64,000 nt of DNA from Pyxidicoccus caerfyrddinensis (lineage in GTDB: Bacteria; Myxococcota; Myxococcia; Myxococcales; Myxococcaceae), in contig NZ_JAAIYA010000028.1 of NCBI RefSeq assembly GCF_010894405.1, positions 62,001 to 126,000 of the forward strand, written 5' to 3'. A program made the position numbers and the translations under genes. Numbering within the stretch: position 1 is the stretch's first letter; every line of letters starts with the position of its first letter. The notes beneath the pieces were generated by a model, which saw nothing but the letters and a program-made list of their open reading frames with translations, had not been told where the DNA came from and did not search any database. Below are positions 8,483 to 17,128 of this stretch, piece by piece.

Positions 8483-9013
8483 ATGACCCTGCTCCTCATC
8501 AACGACACATCCCTGCGCGTCCAGTTCCGGCTCCGCCAGCAGGCGGGACTGTCGGGCAGCTTCACGCTCGACAAGGGGGGCAGGTACCGACAGAAGGTGG
8601 ACGAGCAGTACCGCGTCCGCGTGTTCAACAGCGCGCCGGAGGCGCGGTACGACCTGCTGCTCGACGTGCTCAACGGGCCGTCCATCCGCCTCTTCGCCTT
8701 CCGCCGGAACGACGACCAGAGTCCCCTCTTCGAGGTGGTACAGGAGCCCCCGCTCCAGCCCCATCAACTGCGGTGCGAGAACAGCACCCTGCTGCCGCTG
8801 TGCTTCCAGGTGGAGCGGCTCAACCCCCATCTGGAGGGCCTGCTCCAGCTCCCGCCCCAGCACTCCGGCACGCTCGGACTGGCGGACGAGTACGAGCTGG
8901 ATGCCGTCATCGGCGGCTGCATGTCCAACCGCCTGAGCCTGAAGACCCTGAACTGCACGGTGACCGCCTACCACGACAAGGAGACCGGGAAGACCGGTCT
9001 GCGCGCTACCTGA
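8483..9013 (+). CDS. Beta-rich protein B, paralogue of the preceding protein
   Basis: A 176-residue protein of unknown family. It shares an ordered set of short motifs with the preceding protein: VQFRLRQQ near residue 13, a GG-R-Y block, YRVRVFNSAPEA, and CENSTLLPLCFQVERL near residue 95. This implies one small beta-sandwich-like fold duplicated and diverged. No signal peptide, no membrane segment; three further Cys occur near the C-terminus (GGCMSN, LNCTVT). It lies 110 bases after protein A and 22 bases before the Gly/Ser-tailed gene, so these genes are probably co-transcribed. Confidence 0.65.
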   Translation: MTLLLINDTSLRVQFRLRQQAGLSGSFTLDKGGRYRQKVDEQYRVRVFNSAPEARYDLLLDVLNGPSIRLFAFRRNDDQSPLFEVVQEPPLQPHQLRCENSTLLPLCFQVERLNPHLEGLLQLPPQHSGTLGLADEYELDAVIGGCMSNRLSLKTLNCTVTAYHDKETGKTGLRAT

Positions 9014-9035
9014 CCCCATCGCGAAGAAAGACCCC

Positions 9036-9572
9036 ATGACCAGCCCATCGACGCAGTCCTCTTCCTCCTCCATCCGGCCCCTGAATACCGGGGACACCGC
9101 AGCCGCCTCGGGAAGCTGGGAGTACTACGGCTTCTCCCTGTCCTGGGAGGCCTCGGACCCGTACTCCGTCACCCTCACCAGCAAGTGCGGAAGCAGCTCC
9201 GGCAGCTACACGCTGCAGGCCTCCGCCACCGCCTCCAGCCCTTCGAGCCAGATCGCCGAGGCGCCACTGAAGACCGAGGCCCGCCTGGACCTGGCCTCCC
9301 AGGTCCAGATGGGTTCGTCAGGGCCCATCTCCATCATCCTGAGCATCCAGCTCTCGCCGGACATCGTCCTGCGGACGAACATCGGCGGCTGGACCGTCAA
9401 CAAGTCGCCCGACCATCCCGACAGCATCAGCTCCTGGTGGCCCATGCAGGCCTCGAGCGGCAGCGGCAGCGGCGGCAGCAGCGGGAGCGGCAGCGGCAGC
9501 GGCAGCGGCAGCGGCGGCAGCAGCGGGAGCGGCAGCGGCAGCGGCAGCAGCGGCGGCTACCACATTCCCTGA
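9036..9572 (+). CDS. Gly/Ser-tailed small protein C of the sigma-linked cluster
   Basis: This 178-residue protein has a Ser-rich N-terminus, a compact domain with WEYYGFSLSWEASDPYSV and LRTNIGGWTVNKSPDHP, and a 35-residue Gly/Ser tail ending in GGYHIP. The core resembles the N-terminal domain of the next, much larger protein: both have a [F]-x-[VL]-S-W-x-A-S segment followed by alternating hydrophobic strands and a W near the end. The tail looks like a flexible linker or spacer, a common feature of extracellular structural subunits. Family not recognised; no signal peptide. Confidence 0.6.
   Translation: MTSPSTQSSSSSIRPLNTGDTAAASGSWEYYGFSLSWEASDPYSVTLTSKCGSSSGSYTLQASATASSPSSQIAEAPLKTEARLDLASQVQMGSSGPISIILSIQLSPDIVLRTNIGGWTVNKSPDHPDSISSWWPMQASSGSGSGGSSGSGSGSGSGSGGSSGSGSGSGSSGGYHIP
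9453..9557 (+). repeat. In-frame Gly/Ser-coding tandem repeat
   Basis: A run of AGC and GGC codons encoding (Ser-Gly)n with periodic GGSSGSG blocks. The basic unit is 6 bases with imperfect 15- to 24-base higher-order periodicity, so slippage would stay in frame and vary tail length. Confidence 0.8.
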
Positions 9573-9586
9573 AAGGATGATGACAG

Positions 9587-12244
9587 ATGGCTCTGCGCAC
9601 TCCTGGACGTCCCCCGGCTCCGCTCCCCGGCACGCCCGCGTTGCCCGCGGCGCCATCTCCTTCGGCGACCCCCGCGCCCCGGGTCTCTCCGCAGCCCGCC
9701 GCCCCATCCGCAAACACCGCGGTTTCCGGCCCGGCGCCCGCGCACGTCGCGCAGTCGCCGGGCCACCTCCCCCCACCGCTTGAGCGTGGCCGGGTGGGGC
9801 GGGTGGAGCTGCCGGGAATGGGCCGCTTCACCGTGTCCTGGCATGCCAGTCCGGACGGGCTCGCCGTCGGTGGGACGGTGCGCTCCGCGACCAACGGCCA
9901 GGAGGAGCACTTCCAGCTGGACTCCGTGAATCGCCGCAAGTGGATGCAGCTCGGTCAGCCTCCCGCCACGCTGGAGCTGGAGCTGCACTTCCAGCAACTG
10001 CCGCGCGTGGACTTTCGCGCGGAGGTGCAGCTCAGCGCCTCGATGGTGCAGGAGCTCAGCATCTCCGAGTGGTGGACCGACCAGCCTGCCCCGCCCTTCC
10101 ACCCCAACCACGACGAGCCCGCCGGCGTCATCATCGACAATCCGGCGGAGTCGATCGAGATCCTCTCCTACCTGGTGATGCAGTACGTGAAGAAGGGCGG
10201 CGCACCCGAGCAGGACGGCCGCTTCATCTTCCACCCCGACGACACCACCTCCTCCGCGCCGACGACGTCCCCTCCGCCCGCCGAGACTCCCCCGGCCCCG
10301 GAGGCGAGCACCGCCGCGAGCGCGCCGCCGGCCACCGCGGCCCCCGCCTCGCAGCCCTCCGAGCCGCTCCCGCCTCCACCGCCCCCAGTCACCACGGGCA
10401 CGCTCGCCGGACTGCATCCCGTGCTCTCCGCCATCAAGGGCGTCTGCGAGCTCTCGAAGCTGGTGAAGACGGCGTGGGACGCGCTGATGCAGTCGCCGGG
10501 CACCTGGCTGTCCTCGCAGGAGGCGACGGACCTGCGGACGACGCTGTGGAATCAAATCATCGACCACGCCGCGAACAGCCCCGGACGCACGCAGGAAGGA
10601 GACGCCCTCATCCAGGCACTCCGAGTCTTCGCCTTCCTCCAGCGGCTCCACGGCGGCGACGCGACATTGAAGGAAGAACAGCCGCGCAAGCAGGCGCTGT
10701 CGGCGCTCGTCGTCCTGCCCCGCGCGCAGCTCCCGGACAGCGTGCCGCTGGCGGACAGCGCCATGGGCTCGCCGCTGTCCCCCCCGGGCGACGACACGGG
10801 CTGGACGCAGCTGCTCGGCTTCGGACTGCTGAAGCTCGTCCGCCAGCAGCTCCGGGGCTACGAGCCGGGAGAGATTGCCTACACCCTCAACGTGATGCCG
10901 GGTGAGAAGCGCGTCCTCTCCGAGCGCCACCAGTCCCACGCCGAGCAGCACTCCCGCCGCGAGCGCGAGTCGAAGGACGAGGAGTCGAAGTCCAACCAGA
11001 CGCAGACGGACCAGGACCTGCGGCACGAGGTGGAGGCGCTGGCCGCCACGGACACCCTCACCCGCGACTTCAGCAACGTCACCTACAGCTACGGCAGCAA
11101 CGGCCTGACGCTCACGCTGGGCGGCACCGCCACCGACACGCTGAAGGACCAGGACACGCTCACCACCGACGACACCCGCACCGTCCAGAAGACCCTCCAG
11201 CTCGCGGCGAACCGCCTGGAAGCGCGGCTGGGCACGCAGCGCGAGCGGCGCCTCGTGGAGGAGTCCGAGCGCGTCTCCCGCGCCGTGCACGACAACCGCG
11301 GCAAGGACCTGCGCCAGGTGGGCATCTACCAGTGGCTGAAGAAAATCTACCGGATGAGCCTCGACGAGCGGGGCGCGCGCCTCATCGTGGAGATTCTCGT
11401 CCCGCAGCCCGCCAGCGCGCTGCAGGAGCTGCTGGAGCCCTCGGGCCGCCTGCCCACTCCGCCGCTCCCGCCGGAGCGCTTCTGGATGCCCATCACCTCG
11501 CACCGCGACATCGACGACACGAACTACCAGCTGCTCGAGGCCTACTACCGCGCCGAGGGCGTGACGCCGCCTCCCGGCGGGGACACATCGCTGTCTCCAC
11601 CCTCGCCGCCGTGGACCTCCATGCTGTGGGAGGTGTGGCAGCTGCGCGTCTACGAGGCCATCCTCGCCGGCTACCGGCGCTGCTGCCGCCTCTGGTACGA
11701 GGGCTGCTGGCAGCGGCTGCGGGAGTCTCCGTGGACATTGCGCGAGCTGGAGCACGAGGCGCTCAAGAGCAAGGGCCTCGCCGCGCTGCAGGCGCTCCAC
11801 CCGCGCCCGGAGGACCAGCAGCCGCCCTACCTGCGATTCTTCGACGCGGCCTTCGAGTGGAAGGACATGGCCTACCGCTTCTACCCGTGGGGCACGGGGA
11901 GCAAGCCCGCGGAGCCGACCTTCGACTGGATGGGGCTGGCCACGCACGCGCAGGACTCCGACGCGCGCTTCCTGCGCTTCCTGCGGGCCGGCTCGGCGCG
12001 GATGCTCGTCCCGGTGGCGCCGAGCTACTGGCTGCCGGTGGCGTACTACTTCGCCTACGGCCAGCTCCCGCCCTGGGGGCCCGGCGAGGTGCCCGTCCCC
12101 GAGGTGCTGGTGGACCTGCTCACCGCGATGCTGGAGGCGATGGACCGCAAACACACGAGTGAGCCCCACTCCTGGCGCGTCGAGGTCCCCACGTCCCTCC
12201 TCTATCTAAGGGAGGGCTCCACCCTTCCGGAGATACGCCGATGA
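9587..12244 (+). CDS. Large (885-residue) structural-type protein of the sigma-linked cluster
   Basis: The start at 9587 follows the previous stop by 14 bases. Order of parts: a Pro/Ala-rich N-terminus (1 to 65); a domain with GRFTVSWHASPDG and LELELHFQQLPRVDFRAEV (about 70 to 165) that resembles the preceding small protein; a second Pro/Ala linker (about 225 to 270); a helical region; a His/Glu/Arg-rich charged segment after YTLNVMPGEKRVLSERH (about 430 to 480); and a conserved-looking block RQVGIYQWLKKIYRMSL then ARLIVEILVPQPAS (about 575 to 610). I recall the GIYxWxxKIYR - VPxPA block from very large bacterial proteins of unknown function that often sit with phage-tail-like genes. The C-terminal 200 residues are Trp/Tyr-rich. 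No signal peptide or membrane helix. Function unknown; a scaffold or baseplate-like role is inferred. Confidence 0.7.
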   Translation: MALRTPGRPPAPLPGTPALPAAPSPSATPAPRVSPQPAAPSANTAVSGPAPAHVAQSPGHLPPPLERGRVGRVELPGMGRFTVSWHASPDGLAVGGTVRSATNGQEEHFQLDSVNRRKWMQLGQPPATLELELHFQQLPRVDFRAEVQLSASMVQELSISEWWTDQPAPPFHPNHDEPAGVIIDNPAESIEILSYLVMQYVKKGGAPEQDGRFIFHPDDTTSSAPTTSPPPAETPPAPEASTAASAPPATAAPASQPSEPLPPPPPPVTTGTLAGLHPVLSAIKGVCELSKLVKTAWDALMQSPGTWLSSQEATDLRTTLWNQIIDHAANSPGRTQEGDALIQALRVFAFLQRLHGGDATLKEEQPRKQALSALVVLPRAQLPDSVPLADSAMGSPLSPPGDDTGWTQLLGFGLLKLVRQQLRGYEPGEIAYTLNVMPGEKRVLSERHQSHAEQHSRRERESKDEESKSNQTQTDQDLRHEVEALAATDTLTRDFSNVTYSYGSNGLTLTLGGTATDTLKDQDTLTTDDTRTVQKTLQLAANRLEARLGTQRERRLVEESERVSRAVHDNRGKDLRQVGIYQWLKKIYRMSLDERGARLIVEILVPQPASALQELLEPSGRLPTPPLPPERFWMPITSHRDIDDTNYQLLEAYYRAEGVTPPPGGDTSLSPPSPPWTSMLWEVWQLRVYEAILAGYRRCCRLWYEGCWQRLRESPWTLRELEHEALKSKGLAALQALHPRPEDQQPPYLRFFDAAFEWKDMAYRFYPWGTGSKPAEPTFDWMGLATHAQDSDARFLRFLRAGSARMLVPVAPSYWLPVAYYFAYGQLPPWGPGEVPVPEVLVDLLTAMLEAMDRKHTSEPHSWRVEVPTSLLYLREGSTLPEIRR

Positions 12245-13011
12245 TTCCCTTTCCTCCCCCTTCCGGCAGCGCCCCCACGGTGGTCCCCACCGCCGTCGTG
12301 TCCCCCGTGGGCTCGGTGCTGCCCTACGCGGGTCCCATCAACGCGTGCACCCAAGCCAACCTCATGGCGCAGGGCTGGCTCTTCTGCGACGGCGCCGTCG
12401 TGGACAACGCAACGTACCCCGAGCTCTACAACATCATCGGCACGCTGTATGGGGCGCCGCCCAAGTCAGGAAACGACACGGCCCCCATCCAGTTCTACCT
12501 GCCGGACTACCGGGGCTCGTTCCTGCGCGGCGTCAACCGGGACGCCACCCGCAACTTCCCCGGCGTCAGCAACACCAGCCAGCCGAGGGACCCCGACACC
12601 GACAGCCGGCTGAACGCGCGCTATTCGGCGTCGGGGAGCGACGGACAGGGCAACAGCGGAAACAGCGTCGGCTCGGTGCAGCTCGACGCCTTCCTCACGC
12701 ACCAGCACGACGCCCAGCAGCCCATCAGCCCGCCACAGCCGCCGCCCACCCTGTGCGAGGAGATCCCCGCGGAAATCCTCCAGTTCCAGTCGAGCCCCAC
12801 GACAAACGTGCTCGTCGGGCCGAACAACTCGACGCCCACCTACCAGGTGTCCGACAACGAGACGCGGGCCCTGAACGTCTACGTGAACTTCATCATCAAG
12901 GCCCAGTCCGCGGTGCTGCCCAACCCCGGCTTCAACTACCAGTGCCCTTCCAAGCAGGACTGCTGGGGTCCGCCCTCCGGCTCCCAGACGTGCAAGGGCG
13001 GCGGCTCGTGA
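12241..13011 (+). CDS. Phage tail-collar (MdpB-type) domain protein
   Basis: The ATG overlaps the stop of the preceding gene by four bases (ATGA), so the two are translationally coupled. The 256-residue protein carries the classic tail-collar signature: SPVGSVLPYAGP near the N-terminus, then GWLFCDGAVVDNATYPELY and FYLPDYRGSFLRG. The C-terminal end has the conserved N-V-x-V-N-F-I-I-K segment of this family. An extended insert (about 125 to 190) replaces the usual hinge, and the last 30 residues are Cys/Gly-rich. In phages this domain links fibre to tail; in bacteria, MdpB-like proteins are often secreted. It is the only recognisable phage-like gene here; no sheath, tube or lysis genes accompany it. 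Confidence 0.85.
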   Translation: MIPFPPPSGSAPTVVPTAVVSPVGSVLPYAGPINACTQANLMAQGWLFCDGAVVDNATYPELYNIIGTLYGAPPKSGNDTAPIQFYLPDYRGSFLRGVNRDATRNFPGVSNTSQPRDPDTDSRLNARYSASGSDGQGNSGNSVGSVQLDAFLTHQHDAQQPISPPQPPPTLCEEIPAEILQFQSSPTTNVLVGPNNSTPTYQVSDNETRALNVYVNFIIKAQSAVLPNPGFNYQCPSKQDCWGPPSGSQTCKGGGS

Positions 13012-13053
13012 GCGACGTCTTCCCACCGCGCAGTCCCTGAAAGCGACACACCC

Positions 13054-13194
13054 ATGTCCATCCCGCTCATCTGCGGCCTCGGCGCGCTCCTGCTCGCCAT
13101 CATCCATGCCATCAACGGCCGCTCGTCGCTGTGGCTGGCCATCACCCTGCTGGCGCTGGGCATGGTGCTGCCCTCCGTCGTCCGCTGGCGGTAG
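13054..13194 (+). CDS. 46-residue protein with two predicted membrane helices
   Basis: A short frame read directly from the sequence: MSIPLICGLGALLLAIIHAI, then a NGRSS turn, then LWLAITLLALGMVLPSVV and a basic end RWR. It starts 42 bases after the tail-collar gene, with GAAAGCGACAC upstream as a weak ribosome site. Third positions are strongly G/C. Two helices joined by a tight turn with a positive C-terminus is a holin-like or small anchor architecture, but size alone does not prove it. Being last in the cluster, it could anchor or release the assembly. Not recognised as a named family. Confidence 0.6.
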   Translation: MSIPLICGLGALLLAIIHAINGRSSLWLAITLLALGMVLPSVVRWR

Positions 13195-13209
13195 GAGGGC
13201 AGCACCCGG

Positions 13210-14475
13210 CTACTGCTGCCACTGGTAGACGCGCACCCAGTCGACTTCCATCTGCTGGGGCGCCTGGCGGATGAGGTCCAGCGTGGACTGCGGCACGCCG
13301 TAGTAGGGCGTGCTCGCGCCGTTCATCCCGAAGGGGTAGCTGCCACCGACCGCCAGGTTGAGGATGATGAAGAAGGGCTTGTCGTAGACCCACGCGCCGT
13401 ACCGCTCCACCTCGCCGCGCGTCACCGTCTTCACCAGCGCGCCGTCGATGAACCACTTGATGTCCGCGGTGGAGAACTCCGTGCGGTACACGTGCCAGTC
13501 GCTGACGGGAGAGCTCGGGTAGAACTGGCCGGTGATGGGCGTGTTGCCCGAGTAGCCCGGGCCATGCAGCGCGCCGGACGTCCAGTTGCCGAAGCCGACG
13601 TTCTCCATGATGTCCAGCTCGCCGCACGCGGGCCAGCCGGCCTGGTTGATGTTGTTGCCGAGCATCCAGAACGCCGGCCACAGGCCCGGGCCCACCGGCA
13701 TCTTGATGCGCGCCTCGACGCGGCCGTGGCCGAACTCCCGCTTGCCCGCACTCTCCAGCCGACCGGAGGTGAAGGGGTAGCCGTTGGACCACTCGTTGCG
13801 CGCGATGAGCTTCAGCGTGCCGTTGCTGACCTGCACGTTGCCAGGCGAGCTGGAGTACTGCTGCTGCTCGCTGTTCACATGCACGCCGGTGTTGTGGACC
13901 CAGTTGGAGGCGTTGACGGTGGTGCCGTCGAACTCGTCACTCCAGACTTGAACCCAGTTGCCGCTACCGCCCACCGAGCCCCAGGTGAAGGCCTCCCAGC
14001 ACCCGCCGATGGACGCGCGGCTGGCGTACAGCGGCGCGGACGCGTTGCGGCCCAGGTCGGCGGACACATACAGCCCGTTGCTCCGCGCCTTGAGGCCGAT
14101 GGAGCCGTTGCCCAGCTCCACCCACTCGAACCGCTCCCAGTCCTGGATGGTGGGACGGTTGGCGGTGAGCTGCCCGCCCACGTTGGTGTCCGCCGACACG
14201 TACAGGCCCGAACCGGTGGCACGCAGCGCGATGGTGCCGCCTCCCGCGTCGACGACCTGGAACTGCTCCCAGCCCTGCACCGTCGCGCGGTTGGCCACCA
14301 GCGGCGCGGTGGCGCCCAGGTTCTGGTCCGCCGACACGAACTGCTGCGTCGAGCACGCCTTCAGCCAGATGGTCTGCCCGACCGGCGCCGCCACTGCCTC
14401 CGCGCCCAGCAACAGACTCCCGACGGCGAGCGCCAGCATCCAGCGCTTCGCCACACTTCCGAGCTCCCAGGCCAT
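13210..14475 (-). CDS. Secreted GH16 beta-1,3-glucanase with N-terminal fascin-like beta-trefoil
   Basis: A 421-residue protein with a signal peptide (hydrophobic MLALAVGSLLLGAEAVAA) and start ATG at 14475 behind GGGGAGGA. Residues about 35 to 165 contain three repeats of the type GLYVSADLG/NRxTxxxWExF, as in fascin or ricin-type carbohydrate-binding trefoils. The catalytic domain (about 170 to 420) has the GH16 motif GELDIMENVG with Glu286 (nucleophile), Asp288 and Glu291 (acid/base), and the supporting WPAFWMLG and WHVYRTEFS strands. Family knowledge: GH16 of this type cleaves laminarin or beta-1,3/1,4-glucans, such as fungal cell walls. It stands alone and is convergent to the preceding cluster. 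Confidence 0.9.
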   Translation of the reverse strand: MAWELGSVAKRWMLALAVGSLLLGAEAVAAPVGQTIWLKACSTQQFVSADQNLGATAPLVANRATVQGWEQFQVVDAGGGTIALRATGSGLYVSADTNVGGQLTANRPTIQDWERFEWVELGNGSIGLKARSNGLYVSADLGRNASAPLYASRASIGGCWEAFTWGSVGGSGNWVQVWSDEFDGTTVNASNWVHNTGVHVNSEQQQYSSSPGNVQVSNGTLKLIARNEWSNGYPFTSGRLESAGKREFGHGRVEARIKMPVGPGLWPAFWMLGNNINQAGWPACGELDIMENVGFGNWTSGALHGPGYSGNTPITGQFYPSSPVSDWHVYRTEFSTADIKWFIDGALVKTVTRGEVERYGAWVYDKPFFIILNLAVGGSYPFGMNGASTPYYGVPQSTLDLIRQAPQQMEVDWVRVYQWQQ

Positions 14476-14586
14476 TCAGTCCTCCCCGTGGGTCCGCAAT
14501 CGCGGAACTCCGTTACCACGGGGAAAGCCTGAATTGGTGAACTTTATTCACTCACTGGAGAAACTCAGGTGCCGGGTGTCCGCGGC

Positions 14587-15411
14587 TCAGCGGCGCGTCA
14601 ATCCGTAGATGGACATCACCATCTGCTCGAAGGTGCGCGAGGGCAGCAGCGTCTTCGCCATCAGCGCGGCGCGCTGGGACAGGTGGCCCACGGTGTAGCG
14701 CACGCGCACGCCGCGCTTCTCCGTCAGCGCCAGCACCTTGCGCGCGACGGCCTCCGGGGCGATGCCCTCACCCTCCTCCACCTCCACTGCCTGGAGCACC
14801 TTCATGAAGGCCTCGCGGTACGCGGAGCCGGGGCCGGACTGGCTCGCCTTCACGCGGTTCTCCCGCACGCGCGTGCGCACGTCGCCGGGCTGCACCAGCG
14901 TGGCCTCGATGCCGAAGGGCGCCACCTCCTGGCGGAGGCTCTCCGTGAGCCCCTCGAGCGCGAACTTGCTGGCGCTGTAGAGCCCCTGGAAGGGCAGGCC
15001 CGCCGCGCCGCCCAGCGAGCTGATGTTGACGAGGAGCCCGGACTGCTGCGCCCGCATCGACGGCAGCACCGCCTTGCACACGCGCATCACTCCGAAGAAG
15101 TTGGTGTCCAATTGCCGCCGGGCCTCGTCGATGGAGACGTCCTCCACCGCGCCCGCCATGACGAAGCCGGCGTTGTTCACCACCACGTCGATGCGCCCCT
15201 CCGCCGCCAGCACCGCCTCCACCGCGCGCTGGACGGAGTCATCCTGCGTGACGTCCATCTCCAGCATCTTGTGGTGCGCGCCATCAGGCGAGGGCCGGCG
15301 GCTGGTGCCGTACACCGTGTGACCACTCGCGCCCAGCAGCTCCGCGCAGGCCTGCCCGATTCCGGAGGACGCGCCGGTGATGAGTACCACCCTGCCTCGT
15401 GAGTCGCTCAT
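14587..15411 (-). CDS. Short-chain dehydrogenase/reductase (SDR)
   Basis: A 274-residue classical SDR: NAD(P)-binding TGASSGIG at about 12 to 19, NNAG at about 88, a catalytic Ser in NISSLGG, and the YSASK active-site Tyr/Lys. The Arg-containing TSRRPSP after the second strand suggests NADPH preference. The C-terminal helix EVAPFGIEATLVQPGDVRT is typical of the 17-beta-HSD-like or retinol-dehydrogenase-like branch. Substrate unknown. It is expressed on the same strand as the MFS exporter further upstream in transcription (gap about 155 bases), so a shared promoter or separate promoters are both possible. Confidence 0.9.
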   Translation of the reverse strand: MSDSRGRVVLITGASSGIGQACAELLGASGHTVYGTSRRPSPDGAHHKMLEMDVTQDDSVQRAVEAVLAAEGRIDVVVNNAGFVMAGAVEDVSIDEARRQLDTNFFGVMRVCKAVLPSMRAQQSGLLVNISSLGGAAGLPFQGLYSASKFALEGLTESLRQEVAPFGIEATLVQPGDVRTRVRENRVKASQSGPGSAYREAFMKVLQAVEVEEGEGIAPEAVARKVLALTEKRGVRVRYTVGHLSQRAALMAKTLLPSRTFEQMVMSIYGLTRR

Positions 15412-15486
15412 GCATGCTCCTACTCAGGGGTGATGTCTCTATTAACGCCCTGACTCAGGAACTTGTGCACTTCCCGGCCGAAAAAC

Positions 15487-15501
15487 AGACATTGACTGTC
15501 T
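15487..15501. promoter_or_regulatory. Small inverted repeat upstream of the SDR gene
   Basis: AGACA-TTGAC-TGTCT, 5-bp perfect arms, about 76 bases upstream of the SDR start in an unusually AT-rich stretch. Possible operator or promoter element; short enough to be chance. Confidence 0.25.
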
Positions 15502-15566
15502 TTGATGCCGGAGCACTGAAGCTTTTCACTGACGCGCGTGAAGGTTTGCGCGTGCACTGAAATGAC

Positions 15567-16820
15567 TCAGCGCTTCACGGGGGCGGGAGCCGGGAGCTGC
15601 TCCGGGAAGCGGTTGCGCAGCGCCGCCGCCACCACCAGCGACAGCGCGGCGGAGACGACGCCGCTCACGAAGGGCGCACCGGGAGCGACTGTTGAATAGA
15701 GGAAGCCGCTCCACACCGGGCCCACCACGCGCGCGAGCCCGCCCGCGGACTGAGCGATGCCGAGCACTCCGCCCTGCAGCTCGGGGCCTGCCAGCGCGGA
15801 GGCCAGGCTGGCGAGCACCGGCTGGAGCATGCCCATGCCCGTGCCCACCAGCATCATGGCGACGACCAGCATGGCCGGGTGCGACGCCGCGGCGATGAAG
15901 GCCAGGCCCGCGCCCATCAGCGTGGCGCCCATCAGCACCAGCGTGATTCCGCGCAGCCGGCGCGTCAGCCAGCCGATGGCGAAGCCCTGCAGCACGAAGG
16001 TCATCAGCCCCAGCAGCGCGAACAGGCGCCCCACCTCGCGCTCACCCCAGCCGAACCGCGCCTGGGCGAGCAGGCCGAAGGAGACTTGAAGGTTCGTGAT
16101 GCCGATGAAGGTGAGGAAGAAGAGCGCGAGCATCGGGGCGATGCCCGGCCGGGCCAGCGCCTCCGCCAGCCGCACCTTCTTCCGGCCCGGCGTGCCGCTC
16201 GCGCTCGCGCTCGCGGAGCCATGGTCGGGGTGCGTCTCGGGGAAGAGGAAGAAGACGCCCAGCATCGCCGCCGCCGCGAGCACCGCCGCCGCCATCGGTG
16301 GCGCCCACTCGCCCAGGACGTGGAGCTGGCTGCCGATGACGGGCCCCAGCACCATGCCCAGACCGATGCCGGCGCCCACGCGGCCCAGCCCGGCGGCCCG
16401 CGCCTCCGGGGCCGTCACATCCGCCACGGCGGCCTGGCACGCGGCCAGGTTGCCCGCGGTGGCGCCCGCGAGCAGCCGCGAGGTGAAGAGCACGGGCAGC
16501 AGGTGCACGTGGGTGGCGTACGCGAAGAGGGCCATGGATATCGCGTTGCCCAGCAGGCTCAGCAGGATGACGGGGCGCCGGCCCACGCGGTCCGACAGCC
16601 GCCCGAGCAGGGGCGTGGCCAGCAGCTGCGCGGAGGAGAAGAGCGCGAGCAGCACGCCCGCCGTCGTCGCCGTGCCGCCCATGGACTCCACGTAGAAGGG
16701 CAGCAGCGGGATGATGAGCCCGAAGCCCACCAGGTCCAGGAACACGGTGATGAAGACGAGCGCCCGCACGCGGCGCTGGACGAAGAGGGGCACGGGCTGC
16801 GCTGGCGAGGGCACGTCCAT
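15567..16820 (-). CDS. MFS drug/metabolite exporter (TetA-like, DHA1 family)
   Basis: A 417-residue, 12-helix major facilitator. The N-terminal half has FITVFLDLVGFGLIIPLLPFY in helix 1 and motif A, GRLSDRVGRRPV, between helices 2 and 3; motif C-like GAGIGLGMVLGPVIG lies in helix 5, as in antiporters. A long cytoplasmic loop follows helix 6 (ETHPDHGSASASAS). The nearest family is TetA/multidrug H+ antiporters of the DHA1 group. Substrate not predictable; the neighbouring SDR on the same strand could modify an exported compound. Inner membrane. Confidence 0.9.
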   Translation of the reverse strand: MDVPSPAQPVPLFVQRRVRALVFITVFLDLVGFGLIIPLLPFYVESMGGTATTAGVLLALFSSAQLLATPLLGRLSDRVGRRPVILLSLLGNAISMALFAYATHVHLLPVLFTSRLLAGATAGNLAACQAAVADVTAPEARAAGLGRVGAGIGLGMVLGPVIGSQLHVLGEWAPPMAAAVLAAAAMLGVFFLFPETHPDHGSASASASGTPGRKKVRLAEALARPGIAPMLALFFLTFIGITNLQVSFGLLAQARFGWGEREVGRLFALLGLMTFVLQGFAIGWLTRRLRGITLVLMGATLMGAGLAFIAAASHPAMLVVAMMLVGTGMGMLQPVLASLASALAGPELQGGVLGIAQSAGGLARVVGPVWSGFLYSTVAPGAPFVSGVVSAALSLVVAAALRNRFPEQLPAPAPVKR

Positions 16821-16882
16821 TGCCGGATGATTGACGGCGACGCGCGTGTAGGGAACCTCAATCGCGCGGGAGTGACGGAGCG

Positions 16883-17128
16883 ATGAACCTCATCGAGCCC
16901 ATCATCCTCGGTGAAGCGGTGTTGGGCGGCGTGGTGGGCGCGACGCTGGGCTTCTCCGCGGGCGTGCTGTGGGGCCTCGGCGGGCTGCTCGCTGGCGTCG
17001 TCCTGGGGGCCCTGGTGGGCCCCTTCGTCTTCCTCTTCCTGGGGCTGCTCTTCATCACCCTGCGCTACGGGCCGCGCCGCGGCTGGGGCCTGGTGCGCGA
17101 GCTGTTCGGCCCGCGCCCGGGGAACTAG
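16883..17128 (+). CDS. Small two-helix membrane protein
   Basis: An 81-residue protein whose sequence is almost entirely hydrophobic and glycine-rich: AVLGGVVGATLGFSAGVLWG then GPFVFLFLGLLFITLRYG, ending with a basic, soluble tail. Start ATG at 16883 has GGAG three to six bases upstream. Glycine-zipper spacing (GxxxG) suggests helix packing or oligomerisation. No family recognised. Its stop shares the palindrome CTAG with the stop of the convergent gene. Confidence 0.6.
   Translation: MNLIEPIILGEAVLGGVVGATLGFSAGVLWGLGGLLAGVVLGALVGPFVFLFLGLLFITLRYGPRRGWGLVRELFGPRPGN

Noticed and set aside
9453..9557. Possible phase-variable simple repeat
   Set aside because: Units are multiples of three bases, so length change keeps the frame; kept only as a coding repeat.
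9557..12169. 870-codon open frame on the minus strand
   Set aside because: Shadow of the 885-residue gene; it overlaps four plus-strand genes that have consistent coupling and start sites.
12241..13011. Prophage remnant around the tail-collar gene
   Set aside because: No other phage genes, integrase or attachment sites are present; the neighbours form a sigma-linked cluster.
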